This document shows positions 10,656-22,194 of a stretch of 64,000 bases of DNA, piece by piece (position 1 is the first letter of the stretch; every line of letters begins with the position of its first letter). Origin of the DNA: Apiospora phragmitis (Eukaryota > Ascomycota > Sordariomycetes > Amphisphaeriales > Apiosporaceae); the NCBI GenBank assembly GCA_038363925.1, contig JAQQWL010000013.1, positions 620,001-684,000 of the forward strand. Direction: 5' to 3'. Under the pieces are notes generated by a model. The model saw nothing but the letters and a program-made list of their open reading frames with translations, was not told where the DNA came from and ran no database searches. Made by a program: the position numbers and the translations under genes.

Positions 10656-12384
10656 ATGAATATACCCCAGGTGATCAAGCCGCTTGAGACCAAGCAAGAG
10701 CGAGTCGCCAAGCTTGCCAGGCATCTGGCCCAAACCGACCGGCTCCGGCACATCTGGCTCGCGGATGCGCCGCCGCACTACCCGTCCGTCTATGCCGCCA
10801 CCCGCGTCAAGGATCTGCTCAAGGAGCAGATCCTGCAAGCGCGCGAGAAGCGCCGCGCCGCGCAGGTGCTGCCCCCCAACGCCGACTCTCTAGCTGACGA
10901 CGGCGGCATCAAGGCGCCCAAGAGCATCCGTCAGCTGCTGGAGCGGACGCCGCCGCCCCCGGCCGTCATCGCCTTCACGCCGCGGCCCACCTACTTCCTG
11001 ACCCGGTACTCACCCTTGCGCGATATTGTGGGCAAGGGTGGTGACCTGAGCCGGCTGCGACTGCTGTTCCCCCGGCTGCCGGAGTGGTTACCGACGGCGC
11101 AGAGCCGCCACCGCCAACGGGACGCCATACCCGCCAATTCCACCCAAAACCAAGCGACAACAACAACAACAACAGCAACCACAACGTCGTCATCAACAAC
11201 AGAGGATCCGTACGACCATATATATGAAACCGAGGTGCGCCCGCCCCTCGACGGACGCATGCCCCCCTTCAGCGGCCCCGGCCGCCTCATGCTCTGGACC
11301 GTCGCCGACCTGCAGCAACGGCCGTCTACCGGCTTTTCCCCCGTGGGCAAGGGGCAAGAGAAGGGCGAACTGTACTCCTGGGCCGCCACGCTGGCCCAGG
11401 CCACCACCAACCTGCTCAAGTTCGATTTCGGCATCTTGGCCCGGCCCGACCCGTCCTATTCCGGCCTCTGGGTCAGGAGGGGTCATGGCCCTGACGTCCC
11501 CGAGCGCCAGATCGCCGCGATATGGCCCCACGTGGAAGAGGAGTCGGCCATCGTGACGGCCGGCATCACCCTGAACGTGGGCTTGCCTCGGGAGGTGCAA
11601 CTTTTCGCCGGCGAAGACGAAGAAGGGAAGGAAGCAGCAGCAGCAGCAGCAGCAAGCGAGAAGAATGACGGCCCAGAAGACCCCGACGGTAACGACCACG
11701 ACAAAGATGAAGACACCACCAGCATCGCCGCCGAACTAGCCGCCCGCCCCCCGGGCTTCCAACCCAAAATGTGGCCCGAGTCCAACCTGGTCAACGTGGG
11801 CAAGCACCCGCCGGCCTGGTGGAGACACGGCGCGTCCTCCCCGTCCGACCGCCCCCGTCCCGTGTGGTACACGCGCGCCATCGAGAAGGGCGGCCGCACC
11901 GGCAGCGTCGGGACGTTCGCCCCGCTCGGCATAGACAACTACGGCATCTCGGTCGCGTGGTCGGTCGCACGAGCTGGCGCGGATGCTGGGGCTCCGCAAC
12001 GCCCTCGTTGATTACCAGTGCGATGACGGCTGGACGACGCTGGCCGTGGCCCCGAGGTACCGAGGCTTCTCCCTGTCCCGGAGCGAGGGGCTTCAGGAAC
12101 ACGAGGGCAAGAGGCAACGGTTGCCCAGGCGGCCGCGTGTTTACATGACGAGACCATACGGCGAGGGAGACAATCAACTGCGGGAGGAGGCAGGGGAGGC
12201 ACACGTCGAGGATGGTGTAGCTCCGCCCAAATACGTCTTTGATTTTCAGAGAACAAGTTTCAGGTTGCTGGAGCGCTTGAAGCAGTCAGTTGGGGGCAAC
12301 AAGCTGGATACGCGGAATACCGAGAGTTATATGAACGATCAAAGCACTACTCGCAATTCGGTCGCGACAGACGTTGCCAAATAA
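10656..12384 (+). CDS. Unrecognised fungal protein, frameshifted near the end
   Basis: I do not recognise the family. The open frame starts at ATG 10656 (an in-frame GTG at 10647 is not credible). It shows a basic/helical N-terminus (KQERVAKLARHLAQTD), Pro-rich and Thr/Ser-rich linkers (about residues 165-185), a conserved-looking block (GRLMLWTVADLQQRP, ELYSWAATLAQATTNLL), then an Ala/Glu/Asp-rich acidic insert. At about 11968 the protein-like reading moves to the next frame: ISVAWSVA continues as ELARMLGLRNALVDYQ and runs to a stop at 12384. Dropping one base gives 575 residues, divisible by three. No membrane segment or signal peptide is evident. Confidence 0.6.
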
Positions 12385-12569
12385 TAAGAAACCTCGTCAT
12401 TAGAGCAATCATGAAAGTCAAGCAATCTTCAGTGTATTGATACGTGTACTATATTCGGTCGTTTTCAGGTCGTCTGTGTAGGTGTGAGTATTGTACCGGG
12501 TCAATATCTACTCGCGAATCAGTTCTACGGGCAGGCTGTCGATTGAGGATCCGACGCGGTGTGGGCCGT

Positions 12570-14122
12570 CTAGGTAGCGGATGCCGCAGGAGGTACTGGA
12601 ATAGCTGGCGGAATATAAGTTTCAGTCGTGCTGCCCATGCTTGTTGTACTTCCCCGACTCTTCTGCCTCTCCCGCCTCTCCTGCCTCTCCTGCCTCTTCA
12701 TTGCCTTTTCGGCCTTCCTCTCCTGCTTTTCTAGGGCCCTCTTCTCCCTGCGTTCTTGCTTCTCACGGGCCTTCTTTTCCTTTGCCTCTCGCTTCACTCT
12801 TGCCTTCTGCTCCTTCTCTTCGGTTTTCTTGGTCATCTTGTCCATGACCTCCTGTTGCTTGGCCTCGATTTTCTGATAGACAGCGATCATTTTACCGAGC
12901 CGCGGATTGTCACAGACTAGGTGCTCCTCCTTGGCCTCTGGGTGTTCCTCGCAATTGGCCGGGTGGATCACACCAATAACCTCATCACGTCCAGCGTGCT
13001 CTGGATCTTGCTTCTGCTTCTCCCGAGTGGACTCAGGCTCGTCTGTAAATGGCTCAGGATCTACTACGCAAACATCACCCCCACTCTCAACGTCTTGGGA
13101 GGACTCTGCTGGATGCCTGTGGAAATACTTACAGGCAAATAAGTGATTGGTGTCATCAGGCTGAGGCTCTGGCCCTTTCCCTTGTGCTGACTCATTTGAG
13201 TTTGCATCTTCAGCATGTGGCTGTGTATGAAGTCCTAATCGTGCCGATTCTGGCTTTAGAGGTGACTCCCCGGGGAGGCGTCCATTGCTCTTTGTCGTCT
13301 CCTTGTCGGTTTTCTTGCCATTTACGTTGGAGTTATCTTTGCTGGGCTTCTCGAACTGCTCTAATGGAAACTTCCTAATAGGTTTATTGGCAGAGTCCTT
13401 GGTAGAGTCCTTGACAGACTCATTGAGAGAATCTTTGGTAGGATCCTTCGCATAGATCTTGGTAGTCTTTCTGTTGGACTCCTCCTTGTCGGATGTCGGG
13501 GTAGGCCTTGGGGCAAATACTCGGCCGGCATCTGCATAGGGCTTTGCGTCGGCTTCGGTGGGACTTCTTGTGTAAGGTCTTGCAACAGCGCTTGGTGTTG
13601 TTTGGGCTGGTAGGTGTTGCTGGCCGAGTCGCTGGGGCTTTCTCCAGTACGTTCTCGGGTGGAATGGGCCTCTGGTTTCTGGGATTTCGCGGCTGGCTCA
13701 TGGGATAGATCATCGTACTGGATCTCTGGCGGGTCCGGCCTCTAGTCACAGAGCTCCGCATGATCAGGAGTGTTGTGCTGAGCGGCAAGATCATCATACT
13801 GTGGCTCGACAGGATCGCCCTTCCAGTCACACGCGACAGCCTTGCCTTTGCTTTTGCTCTCGTTCTTGGTGGCAGGCTCAGGTGACTCGGACTTGGTGAG
13901 TTGATTGAAGTGGCGTGCAAGGTGCTCACGTTGTGTCTCTTTCTCGCTGCTACTTTCATTGTTGTCGGCAGACATGATGTGGGCTTGTTTCTCGGCGAGC
14001 TCCAGCTTCTCAGATAGGGAGCCCTGCTCTAGCTGGGGCTTCTCCTGGGTGACTTCACCAAGTTGCTTCAGCTGTTCTTCACCACGCCCAGTGGGAGTCA
14101 GCCTGGAAATCCAGGATGCCAT
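12570..14122 (-). CDS. Low-complexity charged protein of unknown function
   Basis: The family is not recognised. ATG at 14122 opens MASWISRLTPTGRG, followed by Glu/Lys/Ser-rich sequence. A stop at 13742 is removed by a plausible 58 bp intron, 13742-13799 (GTATGA...CTAG), after which the frame reads PRNPRNQRPIPPENV. Near 13600 the protein-like frame moves by one base, to PYTRSPTEADAKPYADAG and on to DSTKDSANKP repeats and a strongly basic coiled-coil-like tail of KEK/ERR/EKQE units ending at 12570. Intron plus one base gives 497 residues, divisible by three. Biased composition makes the model uncertain. Exon borders need transcript data. Confidence 0.45.
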
Positions 14123-14562
14123 TTTTGCCAAAGATCCTCGGAAAAGGTTGGCTATGGCAGTGGAGGATCAAACCTAGTAGTAGAAGGGGTATATGGGTAA
14201 GGTATATCTCATGAGCAGAGGTACGAAATGGTGAATGCTTGTGGAGTGTTCGCAGGTATTGACGGAATAAATGAAACAAGCGTCCCGATAGGTAGGTGAT
14301 GGATGGCGATGGGAATGAGATGGCGGTGGAAATTCGAGTTCATTACGTGAAGTGCTTCGGACTGGCAAAACGGCCTCTGCCTCTGCGCTCTTTCCAAACT
14401 GCCATGCCTTGCATTCCTCGATTTGCGTGGCATGCTGCTGCCGTCTATTTAAAAACCGTAGCACAATTCACGGGAGACGGCGGTATCCGAGAGGATAATG
14501 GTATCTACGAAGGACAGTGGTTGCCTTTCATACCACCCATCGGCCTCGTTTCGGTAACTACA

Positions 14563-14572
14563 TACCTACATG
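14563..14572 (+). repeat. TACCTACATG copy 1
   Basis: One of four exact copies of this 10-mer noticed in intergenic DNA, all on the + strand. Confidence 0.5.
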
Positions 14573-17500
14573 AAGTCTAGGTAGCTGACAGATGTTCTTA
14601 TCTAGAGTCAATTAGCAAGAGCTACCTGAGCTCTGGCTAACACAACCGAAGACATCTTCTACCTGAGCCTCAAGCTGCATGTGGGAACATCGAATCAGTA
14701 TATAGAGTACCGGGATGATATAAGAAGCAGTAGATAGCAAAATGTGGATATGAGCCGAGGATATGACAAGATGCACCACCATGTACAGTGTCAGTTTCCA
14801 AACAACATGCTACCATGTTTCTTGATTTGTGAACGGGGGAGGATGGAAGTAGGGGAGGATAGAAAGCGACGTCTTGAAGACGTCATTGGTGTGTTATTTT
14901 GTTAGATTTATTAAATAACCGGGGCTGTATAATTTCCTCTTCCCGCGGCTTCCGTCAGTGTTTGACGTCTGGCTTCGTCTGCTCAAGGGACTGGTGCTGC
15001 TGCTCCATTGGATGACACATGCAGCGATAGTTCGTGGACAATGGCTCGTGTTTCAGGTATATGCAAGGTACATGTAAAAGGGGATGCCAGACCGTCGTCT
15101 CGGGAAGGGGGAGAGTTCGGATGCGAAGTGATGAATGTGGAGGGGTTGCAGATGGAGAACCAACTGATTGCCCCTGCCTCTGAGAGGGTCTAAGGGTCTA
15201 CCTCCTTCATTGTTCACCAGCGCCTCTGCTTGTACATCAACACCTTGAGCGCTTCAAACAGCAATGGCCCAAGCGGGAGAACAAGCACAAACTTGAGATT
15301 GCGAAGTGTATGTGTGGGCACGTTGGAGTGGTGCCATCAGCAGCATCCCGATGGCTAAATCTTCCACTTGAAAAATATGTATGTTGCCGTACAGCACTAA
15401 CGACCCGTCAGATTGTGGTCGTGCACAATAACTCAAATCCAGCCAGGCAATGTCGAGGAAATGAGTGCTTTGGCCCCCGTGTCGTTATATCACATAACAA
15501 ACAAAATCAAATAAGTGTGCGCCCGAGCGCGTCGACGGGCCGCTCACAGCTTCCATTGCTGTAGGTGCTCCGGTGATTACCTATCAATTAATACACCCCG
15601 TCGCTCTTGAATCGATACTACTAGCCGGGCTTTGATTCAGTAAGCTGGGAGAACGAGATTACATACGCCTGCGGTACAAAGAGCTGTAAACACTTCAGCC
15701 ACATGGCAAATCCGATGCAAACGCTAAATTGACATGAATGATCCGCAGTGCCATTCCACGTGGAACCTTTGACTGCGCATGGGCTTCTGGTCAGGGGCCC
15801 CAGAAGGGGCCGAAGGGGTCCCCTCTCAGAACCACTTGCAGATCGACATCCACCCACTATGTACATGTATAGATGTCTACGGTGATGATGTGATGCCCAC
15901 ACTTCAAGCTGTCTGTCGCTCAATGTATCTGATATCCTACTTGACAATACCTACCATCATCTCTTCCGCGAAATGATATCAACGAAGTAAGGAAAATGAA
16001 GAAGGAATAGGTCTTGATGCGCCTGCAGCTGCATTCTCTGCCGGGCCCGAACATGTCACATTGCACGAACAGAAGGTCAGTGTCACCCAGAGATCCAGCT
16101 CCTCCTCCTTGGACCATCCAGGTTGGATGCGATGCGATGCTGTAACCTGCCTTGGAAGGTAAGGCAAGGGTAGGTGGAGCAAGGGGACAACCACCTTTCT
16201 CCATTGCCGCCAGGATACAGATAACGAACGAGGAAAGAAGCTCAATCGTCCACCCAGAGCATTGGAGCCGGCAATAGCCATGAACAAGATTGGATAGAAC
16301 TGTATCATCTTGGACGTTTGACGCCGATCAACTCATCTCATACATAATTAAACTCTATCAACTCCCCATCGGTTTCGTCCCAGCTCTATGGGCACCACTT
16401 GATCTCCCGTCGGTTCCTTAGAGGCTGATGAGTAAATTTTATCTGTGCATCATTTAGATTTAGGTTAATCCTGCCGGTCGGTAGTATATCAGGTACAGTA
16501 GAGTCGAGCCGGTGCCTTGCTTACTCGCAAATCCCGAGTAGCTGGTCGCTAAGACGGCTAGTTCAGGGGACAATCAGCCGACAGGAATTGTTGGATTTTG
16601 AGGGTGCGCTTTTCTGCCTATTCGCTATGAGTTTGGTAGGGGTACTTGATAACTAGCTGACCCGTTATGTGGTATTTGACTTGGCGCGGGATTGGCCGTA
16701 TGTATGAGAGCATCCTGAATTGAAACCATTCACGGGTCGTGATGGAGGTCAGCCTGCCCAATAATACCTGTACAATAATAATTGGAATAGCCCGGTGATG
16801 AGAGGGGTACTTAACCTAAGAAGCAGAAATCTGGGTTAAATCGGAGATCAAGCATCCTTGTCTCTGATCGATCGCTGATTTCCCTAGGTTAGCCAATTCA
16901 ATTATTAATGTAACAAGAAAGTACGCCGTTCCCTTTTTTCTTACGGATCTTCAACGGACATCTCGGTCCTTTAGCTGCCATTGGCAGGCAGTCGCACAAA
17001 ACAAAACATGTTTTTGCTTCCGGTATGCCCTCTATGGCTGAGCACTCCCTCGAACCTTTTGATAACAGGGGGAAAAAGAAGCAGATTTCCGTCCATTCAT
17101 TGCAGCCGAGTCCAAGTCCCTGTTGAGAATGCATTGTGAAGTCGCCATGTAAGGTCAAGTGGCCCCTAATGCAGGCATACCTTACTGTTGCTTCACTTTG
17201 CGTTGCATACTTGGGGGTCTTCGGATTCTACCCACCACCGCCTCCTTTTTTTCTCCAAATTGAACAAAAGTAAATATGAAACAAAAACTCTGATGATTGC
17301 CCCCTTCACCCTCCACGTGCCCCTCATTGGCCGTCGTGTGTGATGGCAAATCACTCCGTGTCCAAGGCCACCTGGGGATGCGAGGGGCCATGTCGACTGG
17401 ATGCCTGGTGACGGTTTAGCTGCAGCCAGCCAGCCGTCTGGTCAAGCTTTTTCCAAAGGTATAGGTCGGATGAGATGGGGCTGAAGTAGAAACGTTTGCT

Positions 17501-18047
17501 GAACTCAGTTGAATTTCGTGTAGCGGTACGGCTAAGTCGTAGGCCACGCAGACGTCTCTGCACGTACGACTACATCCATCTCACCCATCCATCTGGTTCT
17601 GGTGTATCGGATGGGAAGCATTAGGGTGCTAAATACCTAGGTTAGACCCCTTTTGTGTCCCGTCGGGGCTACGACCAGGGGGCGCCGGGGAGAGGGGGGG
17701 AGTGCAGGGGACCGACCACCCGACAACGAAAGAAGAAAAAGGGCCCCAAGAGATAAAAATGCCATGAGAAGAGGCTAGAAAAGCAGAAGACTACAATGGC
17801 GCTAGAAATGGCTTCTACCGCGCTACCTTGAGATATATTGACGGATTATTTGGATCTGGCTGGATTTGATTTACCCTGGCGCCAAGTCCAAGTCCCACCG
17901 TCATGTGCTGCCGGACCCAGGCCTATGGATGTACTTGCAGTATTAGTAGCAGACAGCCCACCCAATGCGCGTTTGGATCACTCCCCGTGATTCGTTTGTT
18001 TCGTAAACACTCCGTCACTCCCCGTCTTGGTGTCAGCCCCTCCAGGG

Positions 18048-18057
18048 TACCTACATG
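18048..18057 (+). repeat. TACCTACATG copy 2
   Basis: Exact copy about 500 bp upstream of the start codon at 18546. Confidence 0.5.
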
Positions 18058-18233
18058 TTACAGTAAACGCAGGCTGCCAGGGGGTCCTTGGAATACCAGG
18101 TGCACTATCTAACTGGGTAACAACGCTACTGCTTTTTACCTTCAGCTTAGCTGCCGGATCGCCGTCTACTTGTTCGATGCCTGTTGATAGGTACTCGTCA
18201 AGTGCACATTTGAACGAATACCTACCCAGCTCA

Positions 18234-18250
18234 CTCTCTCTCTCTCTCTC
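18234..18250. repeat. CT microsatellite
   Basis: A TC/CT run in the presumed promoter or leader, a common feature of fungal core promoters. Confidence 0.75.
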
Positions 18251-18545
18251 CTCATTCCTCCATCCCGCCGTGTCTCCCCCTCCGTCGTCTCTTCCCTCTC
18301 GTATCCTCTCTACGTACGTGAGCGCGAACTCGTCTGCGTCCCTCTTTCCCACATGAGGGTCTTGGTGGACTCCATGTCTGAACTCCTCAGACATTGAGAC
18401 AGACTGGACTGGTAGACCGCCGACTACTTCACTGTCGAACCCCGCCAACCACTTGGGTTGAACCTTGGGGGATTTCTGGCTCGACGTACTAATAAAGATC
18501 CAAAGCCACCGCACCACGTATGGATCATCCGATTGGGCTTTGAAT

Positions 18546-21297
18546 ATGGGCCTATTCAGCTTCCTGTCGAGGAAGGCCTCGCAAGATCAAAGAGACCTCG
18601 CCTTGCTCAAGGCCCAACCCTACAATGCGACGGTGGCCGCCCTCCCGCCTATAAGAGGTATGCCTGCCTTGGGTTTTCGCAACTCTATATACATTGCTCT
18701 GGTCTGTTCCCCGTCACTGACAGTCCATAGGCGCTTATCCGGTAGCCGGGAATGGTCCCAATATTTTGGAAAGTCTGCAAAAGACACAGCGGCCGTTTGT
18801 GGATAGTTTCGCGCCAGGTCCGATTGTGCCCAGAATTCGAGACGGAGATGGCGACCGGCCACGGACTGCCCCCAGCAGCCAGGAGTCCCGCGGAAGACTA
18901 GATTACGTCAAGGAATTATCCGGCTCCTTTCGAAATGAGCCCTCCGCTAGAACCCTCGAGTCTCCCGTCAATGGCCCTCCATACAGGCTTCTTTCAAAGG
19001 GTCCGAAGAAGGCCGTCCAAACCCACCGTACAGGCTACCATTTAAAGAACACGCCTTTGCCAAGCCGCCACCGGTGTTCCATGAACGATCGGCCTCCATT
19101 CGCAGTGGTGATTCTGGTATGACTAGGGGGTTCGTTGATTTACTGGATGCACAGTCGACCATTTCTCCTATCGACTTCCACCAAAGACTACAAGCTGCGG
19201 GGGGCAAGATATATGGTGAAGACGTCGCCGATCGAAATATCCGGGAGAATGGTTTGAATCTTGACTCACCCGCGATCCGTGCCTTCTACAAGGCACCATC
19301 AAGAGCAGCTCCTCAACCTCCATCAGCCGGGCCTGATGCAGGTGCAGACTTGAGATCTCGTGCGAAAAAGCGACATTCTATGGGCGCCACTCTGCGTACA
19401 AAGTCCCTCCCTTCAAGTGATAAGGGGGTCTTTCCGGAGAGGACCTCGTCTGTGATGCCTTCGATCCCTCCGGAGTATCGCGCCTCAAAGGCAAAGAAGA
19501 ATGAAGAGTCTACAGCAGCTAAAGCATCACGAAGAAAGTCTATGCCGGGTTACATTGTCACGGGCATCCCGGCCTCCAGATCTCGGACTAGTTCAACAGC
19601 ATCAAAGCAGCATACACGAGACCAAGATGCCGATAGCTTCCCTGCGGAACTTCAAAAGAGAGGTAAAAACTTGTCTGCTGTTCCTGTCGCTGATGAGAAG
19701 TCCATCAAGTCGTACGGTAACAACCGACAGTCGGTGTTGGTGGAGAATCACAGGGATTCGTTCGTACTTTCCGAGTTTAATAGCGACGAAGCGGATTTCG
19801 GCGTCGCACGGCGAATCAGTGTCGTTTACCCTCAAATGGTCGACGGAAGCCGACCCAAATCGATGCAGTCTTTGGGGCGGGATACAGCCTCACATAACAT
19901 CGTGTCAGTCTCTGGGCAATCGCCATCCAAGAGGATCAGTATACATAGTATACAATCGCCACTGCAACGAAATCCACCTGACTTACCACATCCTGGACCT
20001 CGTGGTCCTATATTGGAGCCCGGCCGTTCGAAACGCGACTTGGGAAGTACCTCTAATCTCTGTGTCACCACCTCGCACGCCTCTGCGCAGTTGCAGGAGA
20101 TGCGTTCACCTTGTCAGTGCTTTTTTCTTGTTTTCATGCCGCCGCCTCCGCTGTGTTGTGGGATTCGCACTAATCCCTTGACTATAGGCCTAGGTTCTTC
20201 TCACAGACGCCAGAACAGTAATGATAGCTCCAGCCTGCATGCTAAAGGTCGGGCATGCAGTCTTGCATCGACCACAGGTCGAGGAGCAAGAAAACTAGAT
20301 ATCGAAGAGTCTATCCCAGAACGTACCAGCAGTATACGTCAATGGTCGATGGACTCGACCACGGCCACTTTGTCGAGCATGAGCTCAAATCCATTCCGGC
20401 CGCACTCGCGGCACACAGCCAACACCTCTGTCGATCTTATGCCTTATATCAAAGGCGTTAATTCGAGCCGGGAAACACTCGGCTCTGCCGCATATCACAC
20501 TGCTTCCGAAAACTACAGCCAGCCCTCTGTGCCTGCGCTTTCTCCCCTATCCGCCCAATCTGGATTTAATGAGAGGACGGAGCTTCGCACCAATTTCAAT
20601 ATCGACGACGAACTCTCGTCTGACGACGACGGCTTCTCTCCGCGCCATCCGAAAGGCGAGGGCGAGGAGGATTTGGTCTTCAACCCTTCAGGCTACGGGT
20701 TTGATGCTGGCGAGCTACCAGGGTTGCCGAACCCATTAGATCTAGCCGCTTCTCTTGAGAGACCACCACCTGTCATTTCGACAAGAAGTTCAAAATACTC
20801 TTTAAGAGGGCATCAGGCATTTGGTGCTACAATACTAGACTACGACAGCGACTTTCTCTCTCTGCCAGCCAGTCCCATTGCGGCATCGTGGGCCGACTCC
20901 AGAGCCCAGAACTCGCGTTTTCAACCGCCCACCAAATATGACCACGCCGATCTAAGCGATGACAATGGTCACGCTTATGGAACGGATGATGAAGACACGG
21001 AAGATGAGCTTTCGTTTGATATCCCATTCAGCAGAGGCAACACACCCCAACGCCAGCCGCCACGAGCTTCACGGTGGGCTGGCAGCCAAAGTGGCGTGAT
21101 TGCAGAAGAGGAGGATTTGCACAAGAAGGTCTTCGAGACTGCTGCGAAACTTCGGAGAGAAGCGAAGAAGCTCAACCGCATGAGCGGCGCTACCGTTGTT
21201 CGAAGGAGGAAAGAATCACTCGGCAGCAGAGGGGAGGGATGTTGCCCGTTCTGCGCACCCCGGCGTGTCTACTGGCTCGGATGCTGACATCGAGTAA
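18546..21297 (+). CDS. Conserved fungal protein of unknown function (Ser-rich)
   Basis: It resembles a conserved ascomycete protein family without assigned function. It begins MGLFSFLSRK, DLALLKAQPYNATVAALPPIRG, then after a 73 bp intron (18658-18730, GTATGC...TAG) GAYPVAGNGPNILESL. It later shows the family block RGFVDLLDAQSTISP / YGEDVADRNI. Most of the rest is Ser/Arg/Pro-rich and probably disordered, with an acidic stretch DDEDTEDELSFD and a basic helix EETAKLRREAKKLNRM-like near the end. A second intron, 20113-20187 (75 bp), is in frame. Two frame breaks are inferred: one around 18950-19010, and one in the G runs at 21231-21238, after which DVARSAHPGVSTGSDADIE ends at 21297. With these the model is 867 residues. 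As written, the frame stops at 21287. Confidence 0.7.
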
Positions 21298-22194
21298 AAG
21301 AAATGTTGGTTTTCTTAAAAATTTTTTCTTTTTTTCAGATTACAGCATTGACATATTCCAAACAAAATTCGGCGTTTGGCATAGATGAAATTTGCCAGGG
21401 CGGCTGTCACAAAACAGCAATACCTTGCACTTGTTTGGGTTCACATTTGTCTTTGATCACGGCCATTTGGAGGTTCTCGGAGGACATGTAAGAGCGAGCA
21501 TTTATGTGTCACGATCATAATCCCATTTTATGGGGACGGCCGTGTCTACTCTTTTTCTTTATGTTTGGTTTTTGTCAAGTCTTATGAGGTGTTACGGGAG
21601 TGTTTTTAGCACGGAGTTTAAAGAAAGGACTAATCTCAGTATTAATACCCTCACTTACAGACATCGAGCTGTGATGGGAGGTTTAGCAAGGCCCCGGGAA
21701 AACAATATTCGGGGCTGTCTTTTATTCTCTTTGTCCTGTTGTATGGTTTGAGGGGATCGGGGATGGAATGGAGATAAAGAGGAGATGAAGTGTACAGGAC
21801 AATTTCTCAATGGGAAGAAACCGGGGACTATGGGCTCCTGGTATGCGGTAGCAGGATACAATTGAAACATTTGTTATTCTACTGCCTTTGTGATTTCCTT
21901 ACTGCGTCTATATATGATGTGATGTCAGCTGCTCTGGTAATAGTCCTCTACGTACACAACCGCGTGGGAGACGTAAGCAACAACTCATGCGAAATCACGT
22001 AGCGAGTTACGTGTGGAGGATGTGGTGAGTTAACAAACAGTTAGCTATAGTATGGGAAAGGGTTGGCTTGAAAGCATATTTAGTCATTGATTCGTGTATA
22101 TGACGGATCTTGAGCATAGGCAACGTATCTTATTATTACATAACTCTCAAATCAACAATCCTTCTTCGCCTGGCCCTCATGAACATTAGGGGGA
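21298..22194. other. Convergent intergenic region
   Basis: About 0.9 kb between convergent genes, so mostly two 3' flanks. No gene is supported. Confidence 0.6.

Larger units (their letters stand above)
14123..18545. other. 4.4 kb gene-poor region
   Basis: No open frame here has a recognisable domain or consistent splice signals. The base composition is mixed and not strongly AT-rich, so it does not look like mutated (RIP) transposon sequence. The last several hundred bases, with a CT microsatellite, are the probable promoter of the gene at 18546. Confidence 0.55.

Noticed and set aside
11193..12256. Antisense and alternate-frame ORFs across 11.2-12.3 kb
   Set aside because: Shadow frames of a GC-rich gene; the poly-Cys stretch is the complement of a CAG run.
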